Origin: Melaminivora jejuensis
Lineage (GTDB): Bacteria > Pseudomonadota > Gammaproteobacteria > Burkholderiales > Burkholderiaceae_C
Assembly: GCF_017811175.1 (NCBI RefSeq)
Contig: NZ_JACWIJ010000002.1
Location: 2,542,001 to 2,606,000 of the forward strand
Length of the DNA: 64,000 bases
Direction of reading: 5' to 3'
Positions 38,273-51,826 of this stretch are shown in pieces (position 1 is the first letter of the stretch; every line of letters begins with the position of its first letter). Under the pieces are notes generated by a model, which did not search any database, was not told the origin of the DNA, and worked only from the letters and a program-made list of their open reading frames with translations. The translations under genes and the position numbers were made by a program.

Positions 38273-39778
38273 ATGACGCCCTACCTGCTTGCCCTCGACC
38301 AGGGCACCTCCAGCTCCCGCTCCATCGTCTTCGACCGCAGCGGCCACCTCGTCGCCCAGGCGCAGCTGGAGCTGCCGCAGATCTACCCGCGCCCCGGCTG
38401 GGTCGAGCACGACGCGCGCGAGATCTGGCGCACGCAACTGGCCACCGCGCGCGCCGCACTGGCGCAGGCCGGCATCCAGGCGAGCCAGGTGCGCGCCATC
38501 GGCATCACCAACCAGCGCGAGACCACGCTGGTGTGGAACCGCAAGACCGGCGCGCCCATCCACCACGCCATCGTCTGGCAAGACCGGCGCGCCGAGCCCG
38601 CCTGCGCCCAGCTGCGCGCGCAGGGCCACGAGGCGCTGATCCAGCAAAAGACCGGTCTGCTGATCGACGCCTACTTTTCCGCCACCAAGCTGCAGTGGCT
38701 GCTGGATCACGTGCCCGGCGCGCGCAGCGCTGCCGAGGCCGGCGAGCTGGCCTTCGGCACCATCGACAGCTGGCTGATCTGGCAGCTCACCAGCGGCACA
38801 CGCCACGTCACCGACGTGACCAATGCCAGCCGCACCATGCTGCTGAACGTCCACACCAACCAGTGGGACGATGAACTGCTGGCGCTGCTGGACATCCCGC
38901 GCGCGTTGCTGCCCGAGGTGCTGCCCTCGGCCAGCCTGGAGTTCGGCAGCACGGCGCCGGAACTGCTGGGCAGCGCCATACAAATAGCCGGCGTGGCCGG
39001 CGACCAGCAAAGCGCGCTGTTCGGCCAGGCGTGCTTTTCCGCCGGCATGGCCAAGAACACCTATGGCACGGGCTGCTTCATGCTGATGCACACCGGCCAG
39101 CGCTTCGAGACCAGCCACAACGGCCTGCTCACCACCAGCGCGGCGCAGACCAGCACCACGCCGGAATACGCCATGGAGGGCAGCGTCTTCGTCGGCGGCG
39201 CCGTGGTGCAGTGGCTGCGCGACGGCCTGCACGCCATCCGCGCCAGCAGCGAGGTGCAGCGCCTGGCCGAGAGCGTGCCCGACTCGGGCGGCGTGATGAT
39301 GGTGCCGGCCTTCACCGGCCTGGGCGCGCCGTACTGGCAGCCCGACGCACGCGGCACCATCACCGGCCTGACGCGCGGCAGCACGCTGGCGCACATCGCA
39401 CGTGCGGCGCTCGAATCCATCGCCTACCAAAGCGCCGCGCTGCTCGGCGCCATGAGCCGCGACGCCGTGGCCGCCGGCGGCGCGCCAGTGTCCGAGCTGC
39501 GCGTGGACGGCGGCGCCTGCGTCAACGACTTGCTGATGCAGTTCCAGGCCGACCTGCTAGGCATCCCCGTGGTGCGCCCGGCCTGCGTGGAGACTACCGC
39601 CCTGGGCGCGGCCTACCTGGCAGGCCTGACCAGCGGCGTCTATGCCGACCGGGACGAGCTGGCCGCGCTGTGGCGCGCCGAGCGGCGCTTCATGCCGACC
39701 ATGGCCCCGCAGCAGGCGCAAAGCCTGATGGCGCGCTGGGAACACGCCGTGGCGCAGGCCGCGCTGCCCGCTCCATGA
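38273..39778 (+). CDS. glpK: glycerol kinase
   Basis: 501 residues; phosphorylates glycerol with ATP to sn-glycerol-3-phosphate, the substrate of GlpD. FGGY-family motifs: [20 protein letters not shown], the [11 protein letters not shown] region, [37 protein letters not shown] and the adenosine-binding [23 protein letters not shown] at 38273 is the family start [12 protein letters not shown]. No glpF facilitator gene is adjacent. Confidence 0.97.
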   Translation: MTPYLLALDQGTSSSRSIVFDRSGHLVAQAQLELPQIYPRPGWVEHDAREIWRTQLATARAALAQAGIQASQVRAIGITNQRETTLVWNRKTGAPIHHAIVWQDRRAEPACAQLRAQGHEALIQQKTGLLIDAYFSATKLQWLLDHVPGARSAAEAGELAFGTIDSWLIWQLTSGTRHVTDVTNASRTMLLNVHTNQWDDELLALLDIPRALLPEVLPSASLEFGSTAPELLGSAIQIAGVAGDQQSALFGQACFSAGMAKNTYGTGCFMLMHTGQRFETSHNGLLTTSAAQTSTTPEYAMEGSVFVGGAVVQWLRDGLHAIRASSEVQRLAESVPDSGGVMMVPAFTGLGAPYWQPDARGTITGLTRGSTLAHIARAALESIAYQSAALLGAMSRDAVAAGGAPVSELRVDGGACVNDLLMQFQADLLGIPVVRPACVETTALGAAYLAGLTSGVYADRDELAALWRAERRFMPTMAPQQAQSLMARWEHAVAQAALPAP

Positions 39779-39845
39779 TCATCAAAAAAAGATAGCTGTC
39801 GCCACTTGCCCCATAAGGCTTTGAGCGTGTTTTGACCATTATTTT
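39778..39845 (+). repeat. dispersed repeat A, copy 5
   Basis: ATCATCAAAAAAAGATAGCT, then GTCGCCACTTGCCCCATAAG and GCTTTGAGCGTGTTTTGACC. It begins at the glpK stop codon and fills the gap to proC. Confidence 0.7.
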
Positions 39846-39870
39846 GTCTGTCTGCCCGCCCCTCGCTCCC

Positions 39871-40704
<834 letters not shown>

Positions 40705-40716
40705 GGCCTGGCGTCT

Positions 40717-41600
40717 TCAGCCGCGCAGCGCAAACCCCAGCGCCACGCCGGCAAAGATCGCCGCCCCCATCCAGTGGCTCTTGCTGAAGGCGGCAAAGCA
40801 GCCCGCCCGCGTGCGGTCGCGGATCAGCGTGTAATGCCACAGCGCCTGCGCCGCCGCCGCGCCCAGGCCCAGCCACAGCGGCCAGCCCAGGCCCAGGGGC
40901 GCCAGCACCGCGCCGGTGAGCGCCAGCGCCAGGGCAAAGAACGCCATCACCCCGGCCACGTCGAAGCGCCCCAGCGTGATGGCCGAGGTCTTCATGCCGA
41001 TCTTCAGATCGTCGTCGCGATCGACCATGGCGTACTCGGTGTCGTAGGCCAGCACCATGAACAGATTGGCCAGCCACAACACCCAGGCGGCCACCGGCAC
41101 TTCGCCCTGCACCGCCGCAAAGGCGATCACGATGCCGAAGTTGAAGGCGATGCCCAGAAACGCCTGCGGCATGGCAAAAAAGCGCTTGGTGAACGGGTAC
41201 AGCACGGTGAACACCACCGCCGGCACCGACCAGGCCACGGCCTGCCAGCGCGTGGAGAGCACCAGCGCCAGGGCCACCAGCGCCAGCGCCGCAGCCAGCA
41301 CCAGCGCCTCGCGCACGCTGACCTGGCCGGTGGTGATGGGCCGGGCCTGGGTGCGCTTGACGTGCCGGTCGAAATCGCGGTCGGCCACGTCGTTGACGCA
41401 GCAGCCGGCACTGCGCATGAGCACCGTGCCGGCGACGAACACGGCCAGCAGATGCCAGCCCGGAAAGCCCCCGCCGCCACCCACAGCGCCGTGAGCGTGG
41501 GCCAGACCAGCACCAGCCAGCCAGCCGGGCGGTCGAAGCGGATCAGGTTCAGGTACAGCGCCAGGCGCGAGGGCGCGGGCAGGGGCGGGGCAGCAGTCAT
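40717..41600 (-). pseudogene. ubiA: 4-hydroxybenzoate octaprenyltransferase, frameshifted
   Basis: Inner-membrane prenyltransferase of ubiquinone synthesis. From the ATG at 41600 one reads [20 protein letters not shown] then [24 protein letters not shown], and the rest ([40 protein letters not shown]) continues in another frame. One extra base in the C-run at 41468-41472 gives 294 residues. Both prenyl-diphosphate Asp motifs (NDVADRDFD and [12 protein letters not shown]) are intact. Loss of UbiA would prevent aerobic respiration, so a sequencing deletion is the likelier explanation. Confidence 0.88.
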
Positions 41601-41659
41601 TTCAAGACAAAACAGGCGCAAACCCTTGCCAGGCAAGCGCCAACAGCTATCAAAATTGA
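41601..41659 (-). repeat. dispersed repeat A, copy 6
   Basis: Minus strand: AATTTTGATAGCTGTTGGCG, CTTGCCTGGCAAGGGTTTGC, GCCTGTTTTGTCTTGAAA. It is the whole spacer between dps and ubiA. Confidence 0.7.
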
Positions 41660-42223
41660 TTATTCCAGCAGCGAGCGCAGCATCCACGCGGTCTGCTCGT
41701 GTACCGTCAGGCGCTGGGTCAGCAAATCCGCCGTGGGCTCGTCGCTGGCCTGGTCGGCCACCGGGAACAGCTCGCGCGCGGTGCGCGCCACGGCCTCGTG
41801 GCCCTCGACCAGGATGCGCACCATCTCCAGCGCGGCGGGCGGCGCCTCGGGCGCGTCCGGCAGGCTGGCCAGCTTGCCAAACGCCGCATACGAGCCCGGC
41901 GCGTGGTGGCCCAGCGCGCGGATGCGCTCGGCCACCGGATCGACGGCGTTCCATAGCTCGGTGTACTGCTCCATGAACATGGCGTGCAGCGTGTTGAACA
42001 TCGGGCCGGTGACGTTCCAGTGGAAGTTGTGCGTGGTCAGGTACAGCGTGTAGGTGTCGGCCAGCAGGCGCGACAGGCCTTGCGCGATGGCGGCACGGTC
42101 TTGCTCGCTGATGCCGATGTTGATGCGCGGCACGCCGGCGGCGGCGCTGGGGGCGGCTTTCACAGCCTTGGCGGGCTTGGCGGGCTTGGCAGCGCCGGTC
42201 TTGCTGCTCGGGGTCTTGGCCAT
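41660..42223 (-). CDS. dps: Dps-family DNA-binding ferritin
   Basis: 187 residues. Iron-storing, DNA-protecting dodecamer protein. A Lys/Ala/Pro-rich N-terminal tail ([20 protein letters not shown]) is fit for DNA binding. The ferroxidase site motifs are [20 protein letters not shown] and [20 protein letters not shown], with His, Asp and Glu in place. It is followed upstream by oxyR on the same strand (44 bp); in other bacteria OxyR activates dps on peroxide exposure. Confidence 0.93.
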   Translation of the reverse strand: MAKTPSSKTGAAKPAKPAKAVKAAPSAAAGVPRINIGISEQDRAAIAQGLSRLLADTYTLYLTTHNFHWNVTGPMFNTLHAMFMEQYTELWNAVDPVAERIRALGHHAPGSYAAFGKLASLPDAPEAPPAALEMVRILVEGHEAVARTARELFPVADQASDEPTADLLTQRLTVHEQTAWMLRSLLE

Positions 42224-42267
42224 CGAGGGTTCTCCTTGAGAGGGTTGGGATGGGTGGCGAAACCGAT

Positions 42268-43233
42268 TCAGGATAGCCGCTTCACACCCGGCAGCTCGCA
42301 GGCATAGACGGCATTGCGCAGCGCGGCGATGGCCTCGTAGCGCGTGAAGCTGCGCCGCCAGGCCAGCACCACGCGGCGCACCGGCGGGCCGCCGCTGTCG
42401 TCCGGGGTGATGGGCAGGTAGCGGATGTGGGCATCGTCGCTCTTTCGGCGCCGCACGCCGGTATGCAGCGCATCGCGCGGCACCGACAGGCGCGGCACCA
42501 GCGTCACGCCCATGCCGGCGGAAACCATGTGCTTGATGGTCTCCAGCGACGAGCCCTCGAAGGTGCGCCGGATGCCCTCGGCGTTGCTGGCGAAGCGGGC
42601 GAATTCCGGGCAGACCTGCAGCACATGGTCGCGAAAGCAGTGGCCCGCGCCCAGCAGCAGCATGGTCTCGTTCTTCAGCTCGGTGGCCGTGACCGCTTCC
42701 TGGCCTGCCAGAGGGTGGCTGGACGGCACGGCGGCCATGAAAGGCTCGTCGTACAGCGGCGCAATCGCCAGCCCGGTGTCCGGAAAAGGCTCGGCCAGGA
42801 TGGCGCAGTCGATCTCGCCGGTGCGCAGCATCTCCAGCAGGCGCGCGGTGAAGTTCTCCTGCAGCATCAGCGGCATCTGCGGCGTGTTGGCGATGGCATT
42901 GCGCACCAGGCCGGGCAGCAGATAGGGGCCGATGGTGTAGATCACGCCCAGGGTCAGCACGCCAGCGAGCGGATCCTTGCCGCGCTTGGCGATCTCCTTG
43001 ATGGCAGCGGCCTGCTCCAGCACGCTTTGCGCCTGGCGCACGATCTCCTCGCCCAGCGGCGTGACGCTGACATCGCCCGTGCTGCGCTCGAACAGCTTGA
43101 CCTCCAGCTCGTCTTCGAGCTTTCTGACGGCCACCGACAGCGTCGGCTGCGAGACATAGCAGGCCTCGGCCGCCCGGCCAAAATGCCGCTCGCGGGCCAC
43201 GGCGACGATGTATTTGAGTTCGGTCAAGGTCAT
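42268..43233 (-). CDS. oxyR: hydrogen-peroxide-sensing regulator OxyR
   Basis: 321-residue LysR-type activator. N-terminal [23 protein letters not shown] and [20 protein letters not shown]. The redox pair falls at Cys199 and Cys208 ([15 protein letters not shown]), the same numbering as in E. coli OxyR, so disulphide sensing is strongly supported. It begins 6 bp after the stop of a PIN-domain gene. Confidence 0.95.
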   Translation of the reverse strand: MTLTELKYIVAVARERHFGRAAEACYVSQPTLSVAVRKLEDELEVKLFERSTGDVSVTPLGEEIVRQAQSVLEQAAAIKEIAKRGKDPLAGVLTLGVIYTIGPYLLPGLVRNAIANTPQMPLMLQENFTARLLEMLRTGEIDCAILAEPFPDTGLAIAPLYDEPFMAAVPSSHPLAGQEAVTATELKNETMLLLGAGHCFRDHVLQVCPEFARFASNAEGIRRTFEGSSLETIKHMVSAGMGVTLVPRLSVPRDALHTGVRRRKSDDAHIRYLPITPDDSGGPPVRRVVLAWRRSFTRYEAIAALRNAVYACELPGVKRLS

Positions 43234-43239
43234 GAAATT

Positions 43240-43716
43240 TCAGTCCAGCAAGGGCCTCTGCCCACCCTGGAACCAGGACATATCAAAGCCCTGGGCCAAC
43301 ACGATGGCCTGGGCGTCGAGCAGGGCGCGCCCACGCAGGCGATCCAGGTATTTCACCAGGGTGTTGGCATCCTCCGTCAGGATGTGGGAGATCGACTCGC
43401 ACGCCATCTGTGCCAGCAGCTTGATGTCGTCCTTCACTGCCACCCGGTCATCCGCCGGGTCACGTTGCAGGGCGCGCATGAAATTGCCGGCAGTCATGGC
43501 GTGGTCGATGTTGAACGGCAGCACATGGAAGGTGCGCAGCGGCAGATCCGTCACAGCCTGCCCCACCTGGAATTCCGAGGCGACGATGGCCGACCGATAC
43601 AGCGGGCAGCCGTGCGCCAGAGCCTGACGCAGGTACTGCACGGCGACGCCATGCTGCGCTCGCGCAGGGTCGGCCAGGGTGATGAGATAGCTGGTATCCA
43701 GCAGCAGGGAGATCAA
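43240..43716 (-). CDS. PIN-domain protein (VapC-like nuclease fold)
   Basis: About 158 residues from a TTG at 43716. The PIN fold is marked by [13 protein letters not shown] (first Asp), SEFQVGQAV (Glu), and [15 protein letters not shown] with [10 protein letters not shown] (later acidic residues). This is the arrangement of VapC-type RNases. The start overlaps the stop of the upstream gene by 3 bases (TTGA), so the two are translationally coupled. No short VapB-like antitoxin is present. GC is a little lower than in recG and oxyR on either side. Function unproven. Confidence 0.75.
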   Translation of the reverse strand: MISLLLDTSYLITLADPARAQHGVAVQYLRQALAHGCPLYRSAIVASEFQVGQAVTDLPLRTFHVLPFNIDHAMTAGNFMRALQRDPADDRVAVKDDIKLLAQMACESISHILTEDANTLVKYLDRLRGRALLDAQAIVLAQGFDMSWFQGGQRPLLD

Positions 43717-44493
43717 GCGGTGCCCCCGCGCAGGCCATCCACCCAGGCGCTGGCGTCGGGTACATCGCGCCACGCCCTGGCGCCGCGCTCGACCAGCCGC
43801 GCCAGCTGCGCCTCGTCCAGCGCCGGCTGGCATTCCTCGAAACCGAGCAGATGGGCGTTGCGATAGGCGCGCGTGGCCACGTTGTATTCGGCACGGAGCG
43901 CGCCCTGGTCACCTTGTACAGACGGTTGGAGGCGTCGTCACGCAACACGTCCCGCTCCGACTGGACGGGCAGCAGCGTGCCATCGGGCAGACGGATGTCT
44001 GCCGTGATTTTCCTGACCCCCCCAGCTCGACGATTTCTCCCTGCAAGTAGCGCTCCACCAGCACCCACTGATCTGCATCGTCGGCGTGAAAATCCGTTGC
44101 GGCGCTGATGGACACGGATACGGCCAGGGCCGCTGGCGCACCAGGCGAGTCGATGCCGAAGATGCACCGGCGGGCGCCGCGCGCCTGTTTCTGCCAGCGC
44201 TCGATCACCTGGCGGCGCCTTTTCTCCAGGCCATCGAGACGCTGCGAGCGCACCAGTTGGTGCAGATCGCGCCACAGGCCGGCAGCCGCGATGGGTGGAG
44301 TCCGGATGCCCAGGGAGCCGGCAACGACACTGACCTCCAAGGCCCTGGCATCGAGCTCGCCGGCGTCGCCCTGCAGCAGCTCCTGCACATCCTGGGTGAA
44401 GTCGCGCAAAACCGCCAGGGGCACGCGCTGCGGGGTCACCTCATACCCGGCAGAGGCATCTTGCAGAGTGAACAAAAGAGGTTGCGCGTCCAT
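43713..44493 (-). pseudogene. unknown conserved protein paired with a PIN protein, two frameshifts
   Basis: From the ATG at 44493 (MDAQPLLFTLQDASAGYEVT) the protein continues through a basic, helical middle (EKRRRQVIERWQKQARGARR) and breaks in the seven-C run at 44017-44023, then again near 43903-43908. Adding one base at each site yields 260 residues, with middle VRKITADIRLPDGTLLPVQS, then KVT and GALRAEYNVATRAYRNAHLL, ending ERGARAWRDVPDASAWVDGL. I do not recognise a named domain. Size is much larger than a VapB antitoxin. Sequence errors are the likely cause of the shifts, given others in the window. Confidence 0.6.
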
Positions 44494-44575
44494 CAGGCGA
44501 TTTTAGGCATGGCCTCATCGGTGGCATTGCAGGCGTTCGTCCCAAGGGGTTGTGCGTTGCACGTTGTGCGCCTGC

Positions 44576-46677
<2,102 letters not shown>

Positions 46678-46803
46678 AGCAGGCGCGTGCTGGGCCGGTT
46701 CGGGGGGGCAAGGCGGGTTCTGGGCACGGCGAAAAGGCTACCATGCGGGCCAATTCCACCGCCGCCACTGCCCTGCCCCATCCATCCAGCCTGCTGCACG
46801 CCC

Positions 46804-48111
46804 ATGCTCAAGCGAATCCGCACCGAGGAACTGGCCCTGGGCATGTATGTGCATGAGTTCTGCGGCTCCTGGATGCACCACCCTTTCTGGCGCACGGGTT
46901 TTTTGCTGCAAGAGCCGCAGGATCTGGCGCGCATCCGCGCCACCGGGCTGCGCGAGGTGTGGATCGACCTGGCGCGCGGCCAGGATGTCGCGCAGCCCAC
47001 GCCGCACGCGCCGGCTGCAGCGCAGGGCGCCAGCGCCCGGCCCGTGCAACCCGCGCTGGCGGACGCCAAGCCGGGCACCTGCGGCTGCGCCTTGGCGCTC
47101 CACCCGGCCAGCCTGCAGCAAGAGGCCGCGCGCGCCGCGCAGATCTGCCGCCGCGCCCGCCAGGCCGTGCTATCCATGTTCCAGCAGGCGCGCATGGGCC
47201 AGGCCATCGACGCCGGCGCGGCCACCGAGCTGGTGCAGGAGATTGCCGACTCGGTGGCGCGCAATCCCGGCGCGCTGATCAGTCTGGCGCGGCTCAAGAC
47301 CGCCGACGACTACACCTACATGCACAGCGTGGCCGTGTGCGCGCTGATGACGGCGCTGGCGCGCCAGTTGCGCCTGGACGAGGGCCAGGTGCGCAGCGCC
47401 GGCCTGGCCGGCCTGATGCACGACCTGGGCAAGGCGGCGGTGCCGCTGCAGGTGCTCAACAAGCCGGGCCGGCTGAGCGATGCCGAGTTTGCCCAGATCA
47501 GGCACCACGCGCGCCGGGGCTGGGAGCTACTCAAGGCGTCCGGCGTGAGCGACGAGCAGGTGCTGGACGCCTGCCTGCACCACCACGAGCGCATGGACGG
47601 CAAAGGCTATCCCGACGGCCTGCACGGCGCGCAGCTGGGCCTTTTCGCCCGCATGGCGGCCATTTGCGATGTCTATGACGCCATCACGTCCGATCGCTGC
47701 TACAAGCGGGGCTGGGATCCCGCCGAGGCCATCCGCCAGATGACCGCCTGGACGGGCAGCCACCTGGACGCGCGGCTGTTCCAGGCCTTCGTCAAGACCG
47801 TGGGCATCTATCCCATAGGCTCGCTGGTGCGCCTGGAGTCGGGGCGGCTGGCGGTGGTGGTGCAGCAAGGCGGCGGCACGCTGCTGGCGCCGCAGGTCAG
47901 GGCCTTCTTCTCGCTCAAGTCCGACCTGCGCATCCCGCCCGAGCTGATCGACCTGGCCGCCGCCGGCTGCACCGAGCGCATCGCCGCGCGCGAAGACCCG
48001 GCGCGCTGGAATTTCCCCGACCTGCACAGCCTGTGGAGCGGCCTGCAGGGCGCGCCCTGGCAGGGCGCTGCCGACGGCGCCCCGGCAGCCCTGTCCGGCA
48101 CAACATTCTGA
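46804..48111 (+). CDS. HD-GYP cyclic di-GMP phosphodiesterase with DUF3391
   Basis: 435 residues. N-terminal DUF3391 (KRIRTEELALGMYVHEFCGS), then the HD-GYP domain: HSVAVCALMTALARQL, AGLMHDLGKAAVP, HHARRGWELL, HHERMDGKGYPDGLHGAQL and the GYP motif. The metal-binding His and Asp residues are kept, so it should cleave c-di-GMP to GMP. It is tail to tail with a diguanylate cyclase gene, a candidate antagonist pair, with repeat A filling the gap. Confidence 0.9.
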   Translation: MLKRIRTEELALGMYVHEFCGSWMHHPFWRTGFLLQEPQDLARIRATGLREVWIDLARGQDVAQPTPHAPAAAQGASARPVQPALADAKPGTCGCALALHPASLQQEAARAAQICRRARQAVLSMFQQARMGQAIDAGAATELVQEIADSVARNPGALISLARLKTADDYTYMHSVAVCALMTALARQLRLDEGQVRSAGLAGLMHDLGKAAVPLQVLNKPGRLSDAEFAQIRHHARRGWELLKASGVSDEQVLDACLHHHERMDGKGYPDGLHGAQLGLFARMAAICDVYDAITSDRCYKRGWDPAEAIRQMTAWTGSHLDARLFQAFVKTVGIYPIGSLVRLESGRLAVVVQQGGGTLLAPQVRAFFSLKSDLRIPPELIDLAAAGCTERIAAREDPARWNFPDLHSLWSGLQGAPWQGAADGAPAALSGTTF

Positions 48112-48158
48112 TAGCACCCAGCGCTTGACTGGCGGGCGCAAACGCCGGATTCGCTCAA
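48105..48158 (+). repeat. dispersed repeat A, copy 7
   Basis: TTCTGATAGCACCCAGCGCT, TGACTGGCGGGCGCAAACGC, CGGATTCGCTCAAA. The copy begins in the HD-GYP stop codon and ends in the stop codon of the convergent cyclase gene, forming the whole spacer. Confidence 0.6.
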
Positions 48159-49294
48159 ATGCCGGACTCGACCACGCAGCGGTCGCGCCCTTGCTGCTTG
48201 GCGCGGTACAGCGCCGCATCGGCGCGCGCCACCATGGCCGCCGAGCCGTTGCCGGCCGGGCCATCGACGGGCGGCACACCGACATGGACGCCGGCGCTGA
48301 TGGTCACCCAGCCCAGCGGCGCATCGGCGTGCGCCAGCTGCAGGTTGCGCACCGCCTGCAACATGCGCATGGCCACCTCCAAGGCGCCGCGCTCGTCGGT
48401 CTCAGTCAGGATGGCCACCAGCTCCTCGCCGCCGTAGCGCGCCAGCAAATCGGTCTCGCGCTGCACGCAACCGCCCACGGCGCGCGCCACCGCCTGCAGG
48501 CAGGCATCGCCCTGCGGGTGGCCGTAATAGTCGTTGTAGCGCTTGAAATGATCGACATCGATCATGACCAGCGCCAGGGGCCGCTGCGCGCGCCGGGCCT
48601 GGGCGCAGACCTGCTCCAGGCGCTCGTTGAAGTGCGCCCGGTTGGCAATGCCCATCAGCGCATCGGTGCGCGACAGCGCGTGCAGCCGGGCGTTGAGCTG
48701 CTCCAGCTCGCGCGTGCGCTGGGCCACGCGCTCTTCCAGGTTTTCGTTGGCGCGCGCCAGTTGCGCGTTCTGCGTGGACAGCACGGCATACAGCCGGCCA
48801 ATCATCTTGAGCAGCACCTGCGTGCCCTTGTCGTGCGCGTCGCGCTCGCTCTCGAAGGCCTCGCCCGGGCTGGTGCCGCACTCGATGGCGGCGATCTGGC
48901 GCGCCATGGACTGATCCACGCCCAGGATGTGCAGGCCCAGCCAGGAGGTCAGAAAGCCCACCAGCGGCGTGCCGGCGTCGCTCCAGTGCGCGCGCTGCGC
49001 CCACAGCAGGTGGATCTGCTCGACGAATTGCAGGTGCAGGTTGCGGTGCAGCTCCAGGTGGCGCTCGTCCAGGCCGATGCGCTGCATCAGCTCTTCCTCT
49101 TCGCGGAAGTGGTATTCGGTATAGGCCAGCAGCCGCTTGTACACGTCACCCACCTGCGCCTCCCGGCTGGCATCGGCCGGGGCGAACAGGGCGCGCTGGA
49201 TCTCGTTGAACAGGGCCACCAGCTCCTGGTGCTGCTCGTCCACATCGGGCAGGTCGGTGATGAAACTCTTGTCCCAGATAAAGGCAGCATCCAT
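48155..49294 (-). CDS. hemerythrin-domain diguanylate cyclase
   Basis: 379 residues. Residues 1-135 are a bacteriohemerythrin: His22, His62, Glu66, His79/His83, His122 and Asp127 form the di-iron ligand set ([31 protein letters not shown]). A helical linker follows, then a GGDEF domain with active site [10 protein letters not shown] and the inhibitory RXXD site RETD just upstream. So this protein probably makes c-di-GMP in response to O2 or redox state. Start at 49294 ([11 protein letters not shown]). Confidence 0.92.
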   Translation of the reverse strand: MDAAFIWDKSFITDLPDVDEQHQELVALFNEIQRALFAPADASREAQVGDVYKRLLAYTEYHFREEEELMQRIGLDERHLELHRNLHLQFVEQIHLLWAQRAHWSDAGTPLVGFLTSWLGLHILGVDQSMARQIAAIECGTSPGEAFESERDAHDKGTQVLLKMIGRLYAVLSTQNAQLARANENLEERVAQRTRELEQLNARLHALSRTDALMGIANRAHFNERLEQVCAQARRAQRPLALVMIDVDHFKRYNDYYGHPQGDACLQAVARAVGGCVQRETDLLARYGGEELVAILTETDERGALEVAMRMLQAVRNLQLAHADAPLGWVTISAGVHVGVPPVDGPAGNGSAAMVARADAALYRAKQQGRDRCVVESGI

Positions 49295-49475
49295 GGCGGG
49301 CAAAGCGCGTGCGCGGCGCGGGCAGTGGCGCCTGCAGGAAAAGGGAGCATCCCGGGCCGCCGCCTGCAGGCACAGCGCCAGCCGCAAGCCGGCAAGTGTA
49401 CGGGCCGCGAAGACCCGCGCCCGCACCGGTCGGGCCGGTTTGCGACAATCGCGCCCTTTGCCGCCTCCGACCCGC

Positions 49476-50564
49476 ATGGCCGACGCCGACTGCACCTACA
49501 CCCTGGGCGATTTCGATTTCGCCCTGCCCGAGTCTCTCATCGCCCAGCACCCCACCCCCGAGCGCAGCGCCTCGCGCCTGCTCGATGGCCGCGCGCTGCC
49601 CCCTGCCGACCGCATCTTCCGCGAGTTGCCCGCGCTGCTGGCGCCGGGTGACCTGCTGGTCTTCAACGACACGCGCGTGCTGCGTGCGCGCCTGTTTGGC
49701 GAGAAGGCCAGCGGCGGGCGGCTGGAGCTGCTGATCGAGCGCGTGCTGGCCGGCGGCGAGGTCGTGGCGCACATGAAGGTCAGCAAGAAGCCGCGCGTGG
49801 GCGATGCCATCCACCTGGCCGGCGGCCTGGCGCGCGGCGGCTTCGACGCCGTGCTGCTCTCGCGCTGGCCTGATCGGGACGGCCCGCTGTTTCGCCTGGC
49901 GCTGCGCGCACCGAATGGCGAGACGGCGCACGAGCTGATGCAGCGCCACGGCCACCTGCCGCTGCCGCCCTACATCGAGCGCCAGCAGGCCGGCGGCCAC
50001 GATGCCGACGCCGCCGAGGATGAGCAGCGCTACCAGACCGTGTTCGCCGCCCGCCCCGGCGCCGTGGCCGCGCCCACCGCCGCGCTGCACTTCGACGCCG
50101 GCGTGCTGGCGCAGCTGGCCGAGCGCGGCATCCACACGGCCAGCGTGACGCTGCACGTGGGCGCCGGCACCTTCCAGCCCGTCAAGACCGAGAACCTGGC
50201 CGAGCACCGGATGCACAGCGAGTGGTACGACATCCCGCCCGCCACCCTGGCCGCCCTGGAGCGCTGCCGCCAGCGCGCTGGCCGGGTGGTGGCGGTGGGC
50301 ACGACCACGGTGCGCACGCTCGAATCCTGGGCGCAAAGCGGCCGCACCACGGGCGAAACCGACATCTTCATCACGCCGGGCTTTGCCTTCCAGGTGGTCG
50401 ATCTGCTGGTGACCAACTTCCACTTGCCCAGAAGCACGCTGATGATGCTGGTCAGCGCCTTTGCCGGCTACGAGCACGTCATGGCGCTGTACCGGCACGC
50501 GGTGGCGCAGCACTACCGCTTCTTCAGCTACGGCGACGCCATGCTGCTGGAGCGCCAGCCATGA
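49476..50564 (+). CDS. queA: S-adenosylmethionine:tRNA ribosyltransferase-isomerase
   Basis: 362 residues, cytoplasmic; adds the epoxycyclopentanediol to tRNA to make epoxyqueuosine. Motifs: [89 protein letters not shown] and [15 protein letters not shown]. The ATG at 49476 was chosen. The MFS gene follows with an ATGA overlap. Confidence 0.97.
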   Translation: MADADCTYTLGDFDFALPESLIAQHPTPERSASRLLDGRALPPADRIFRELPALLAPGDLLVFNDTRVLRARLFGEKASGGRLELLIERVLAGGEVVAHMKVSKKPRVGDAIHLAGGLARGGFDAVLLSRWPDRDGPLFRLALRAPNGETAHELMQRHGHLPLPPYIERQQAGGHDADAAEDEQRYQTVFAARPGAVAAPTAALHFDAGVLAQLAERGIHTASVTLHVGAGTFQPVKTENLAEHRMHSEWYDIPPATLAALERCRQRAGRVVAVGTTTVRTLESWAQSGRTTGETDIFITPGFAFQVVDLLVTNFHLPRSTLMMLVSAFAGYEHVMALYRHAVAQHYRFFSYGDAMLLERQP

Positions 50565-51786
50565 GCGGCAAGGCCGCGACCGTGGACGCAGCCGCTGCAG
50601 CCGCCGCCGCACGCAGCACCGGCTTCGTCACGCACATCGTCGGCGCAGCCGCCCTGGCGCACCTGCTCAACGACATGATCCAGGCCGTGCTGCCGGCCAT
50701 CTATCCCATGCTCAAGACGCAGTTCGCGCTGAGCTTCACGCAGGTAGGCTGGATTTCCATGGTCTATCAGCTCACGGCCTCGCTGCTGCAGCCCTGGATC
50801 GGCCTGTACACCGACCGCCGCCCCTGCCCTACCTGCTGCCGCTGGGCGCATCGGTGACGCTGGCCGGCGTGGCGCTGCTGGCGGTGGCCGGCAGCTATCC
50901 CCTGCTGCTGGCGGCCTCGGCGCTGATCGGCGTGGGCTCCTCGACCTTCCACCCGGAGGCCTCGCGCGTGGCGCGCATGGCCTCGGGCGGGCGCTTTGGC
51001 ACGGCGCAGTCCACCTTCCAAGTCGGCGGCAACACCGGCTCGGCGCTGGGGCCGCTGGTGGCGGCTGCCGTGGTGCTGCCCTACGGCCAGGGGGCCATCG
51101 GCTGGCTGATGCTGGCCGCGCTGGCCGGCATTGCCGTGCTGCTCAAGATCACCGGCTGGACGCTCAGGCACGCCCCGGCGCCGCTGGCCGCTGGCGCGCA
51201 GCAGGCCGCCGCCGCCCTGCCGCGCGCGGCGCTGGTGCGGGCGCTGGCCGTCATCGCCGTGCTGATGTTCGCCAAATTCGTCTATATCGCCACCTTCAGC
51301 AACTACTTCACCTTCTATCTGATGCAGCGCTTCGGGCTGCCGGTGCGCGAGGCGCAGCTGTACCTGTTTCTGTTCCTGGCGGCGGTGGCGGCGGGCACCT
51401 TCGTCGGCGGGCCGGTGGGCGACCGCATCGGGCGCAAGGCGGTGATCTGGGTGTCGTTCCTGGGCGTGGCGCCGTTTGCCCTGCTGCTGCCGCACGCCAG
51501 CGCCTTCTGGACGGCCGTGCTGGCGGTGGCCATCGGCCTGGTCATGTCCTCGGCCTTTGCCGCGCTGGTGGTCTATGCCCAGGAGGCCGTGCCGGGGCGC
51601 GTGGGCCTGGTCTCGGGCGTCATGTTCGGGCTGATGTTCGGCGTGAGCGGCATTGCCGCGGCCAGCCTGGGCCACCTGGCCGACAGCTACGGCATCGTGC
51701 GCGTCTATCAGTGGTGCGCCTGGCTGCCGCTGCTGGGCCTGGTGACGGCGTTGCTGCCCGGCACGGGGGAGCGCTGCGCGCGTTGA
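50561..51786 (+). pseudogene. MFS transporter, fosmidomycin-resistance type, frameshifted
   Basis: Twelve-helix major-facilitator protein. Frame 1 reads [20 protein letters not shown] then FVTHIVGAAALAHLLNDMIQ and AVLPAIYPMLKTQFALSFTQ up to GLYTDRR; the remainder (PLPYLLPLGASVTLAGVALL, RIGRKAVIWVSFLGVAPFAL) continues in another frame. One base added to the C-run at 50821-50824 gives 408 residues. AHLLNDMIQAVLPAIYPMLK is the family hallmark of Fsr-type exporters. Coupled to queA by ATGA. Substrate unknown. Confidence 0.85.
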
Positions 51787-51826
51787 CGCCTCTTTCAGGC
51801 GTTGTGCGGGCTTTCACGCCAGAGCT

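Noticed and set aside
38149-39430. Upstream extension of the glpD frame to 959 residues
   Set aside because: This part is antisense to glpK; glpD begins at 38148 in a shifted frame.
43240-43716. Classical VapBC toxin-antitoxin
   Set aside because: The upstream protein is about 260 residues and lacks the short AbrB/RHH/Phd form of VapB; called a PIN module instead.
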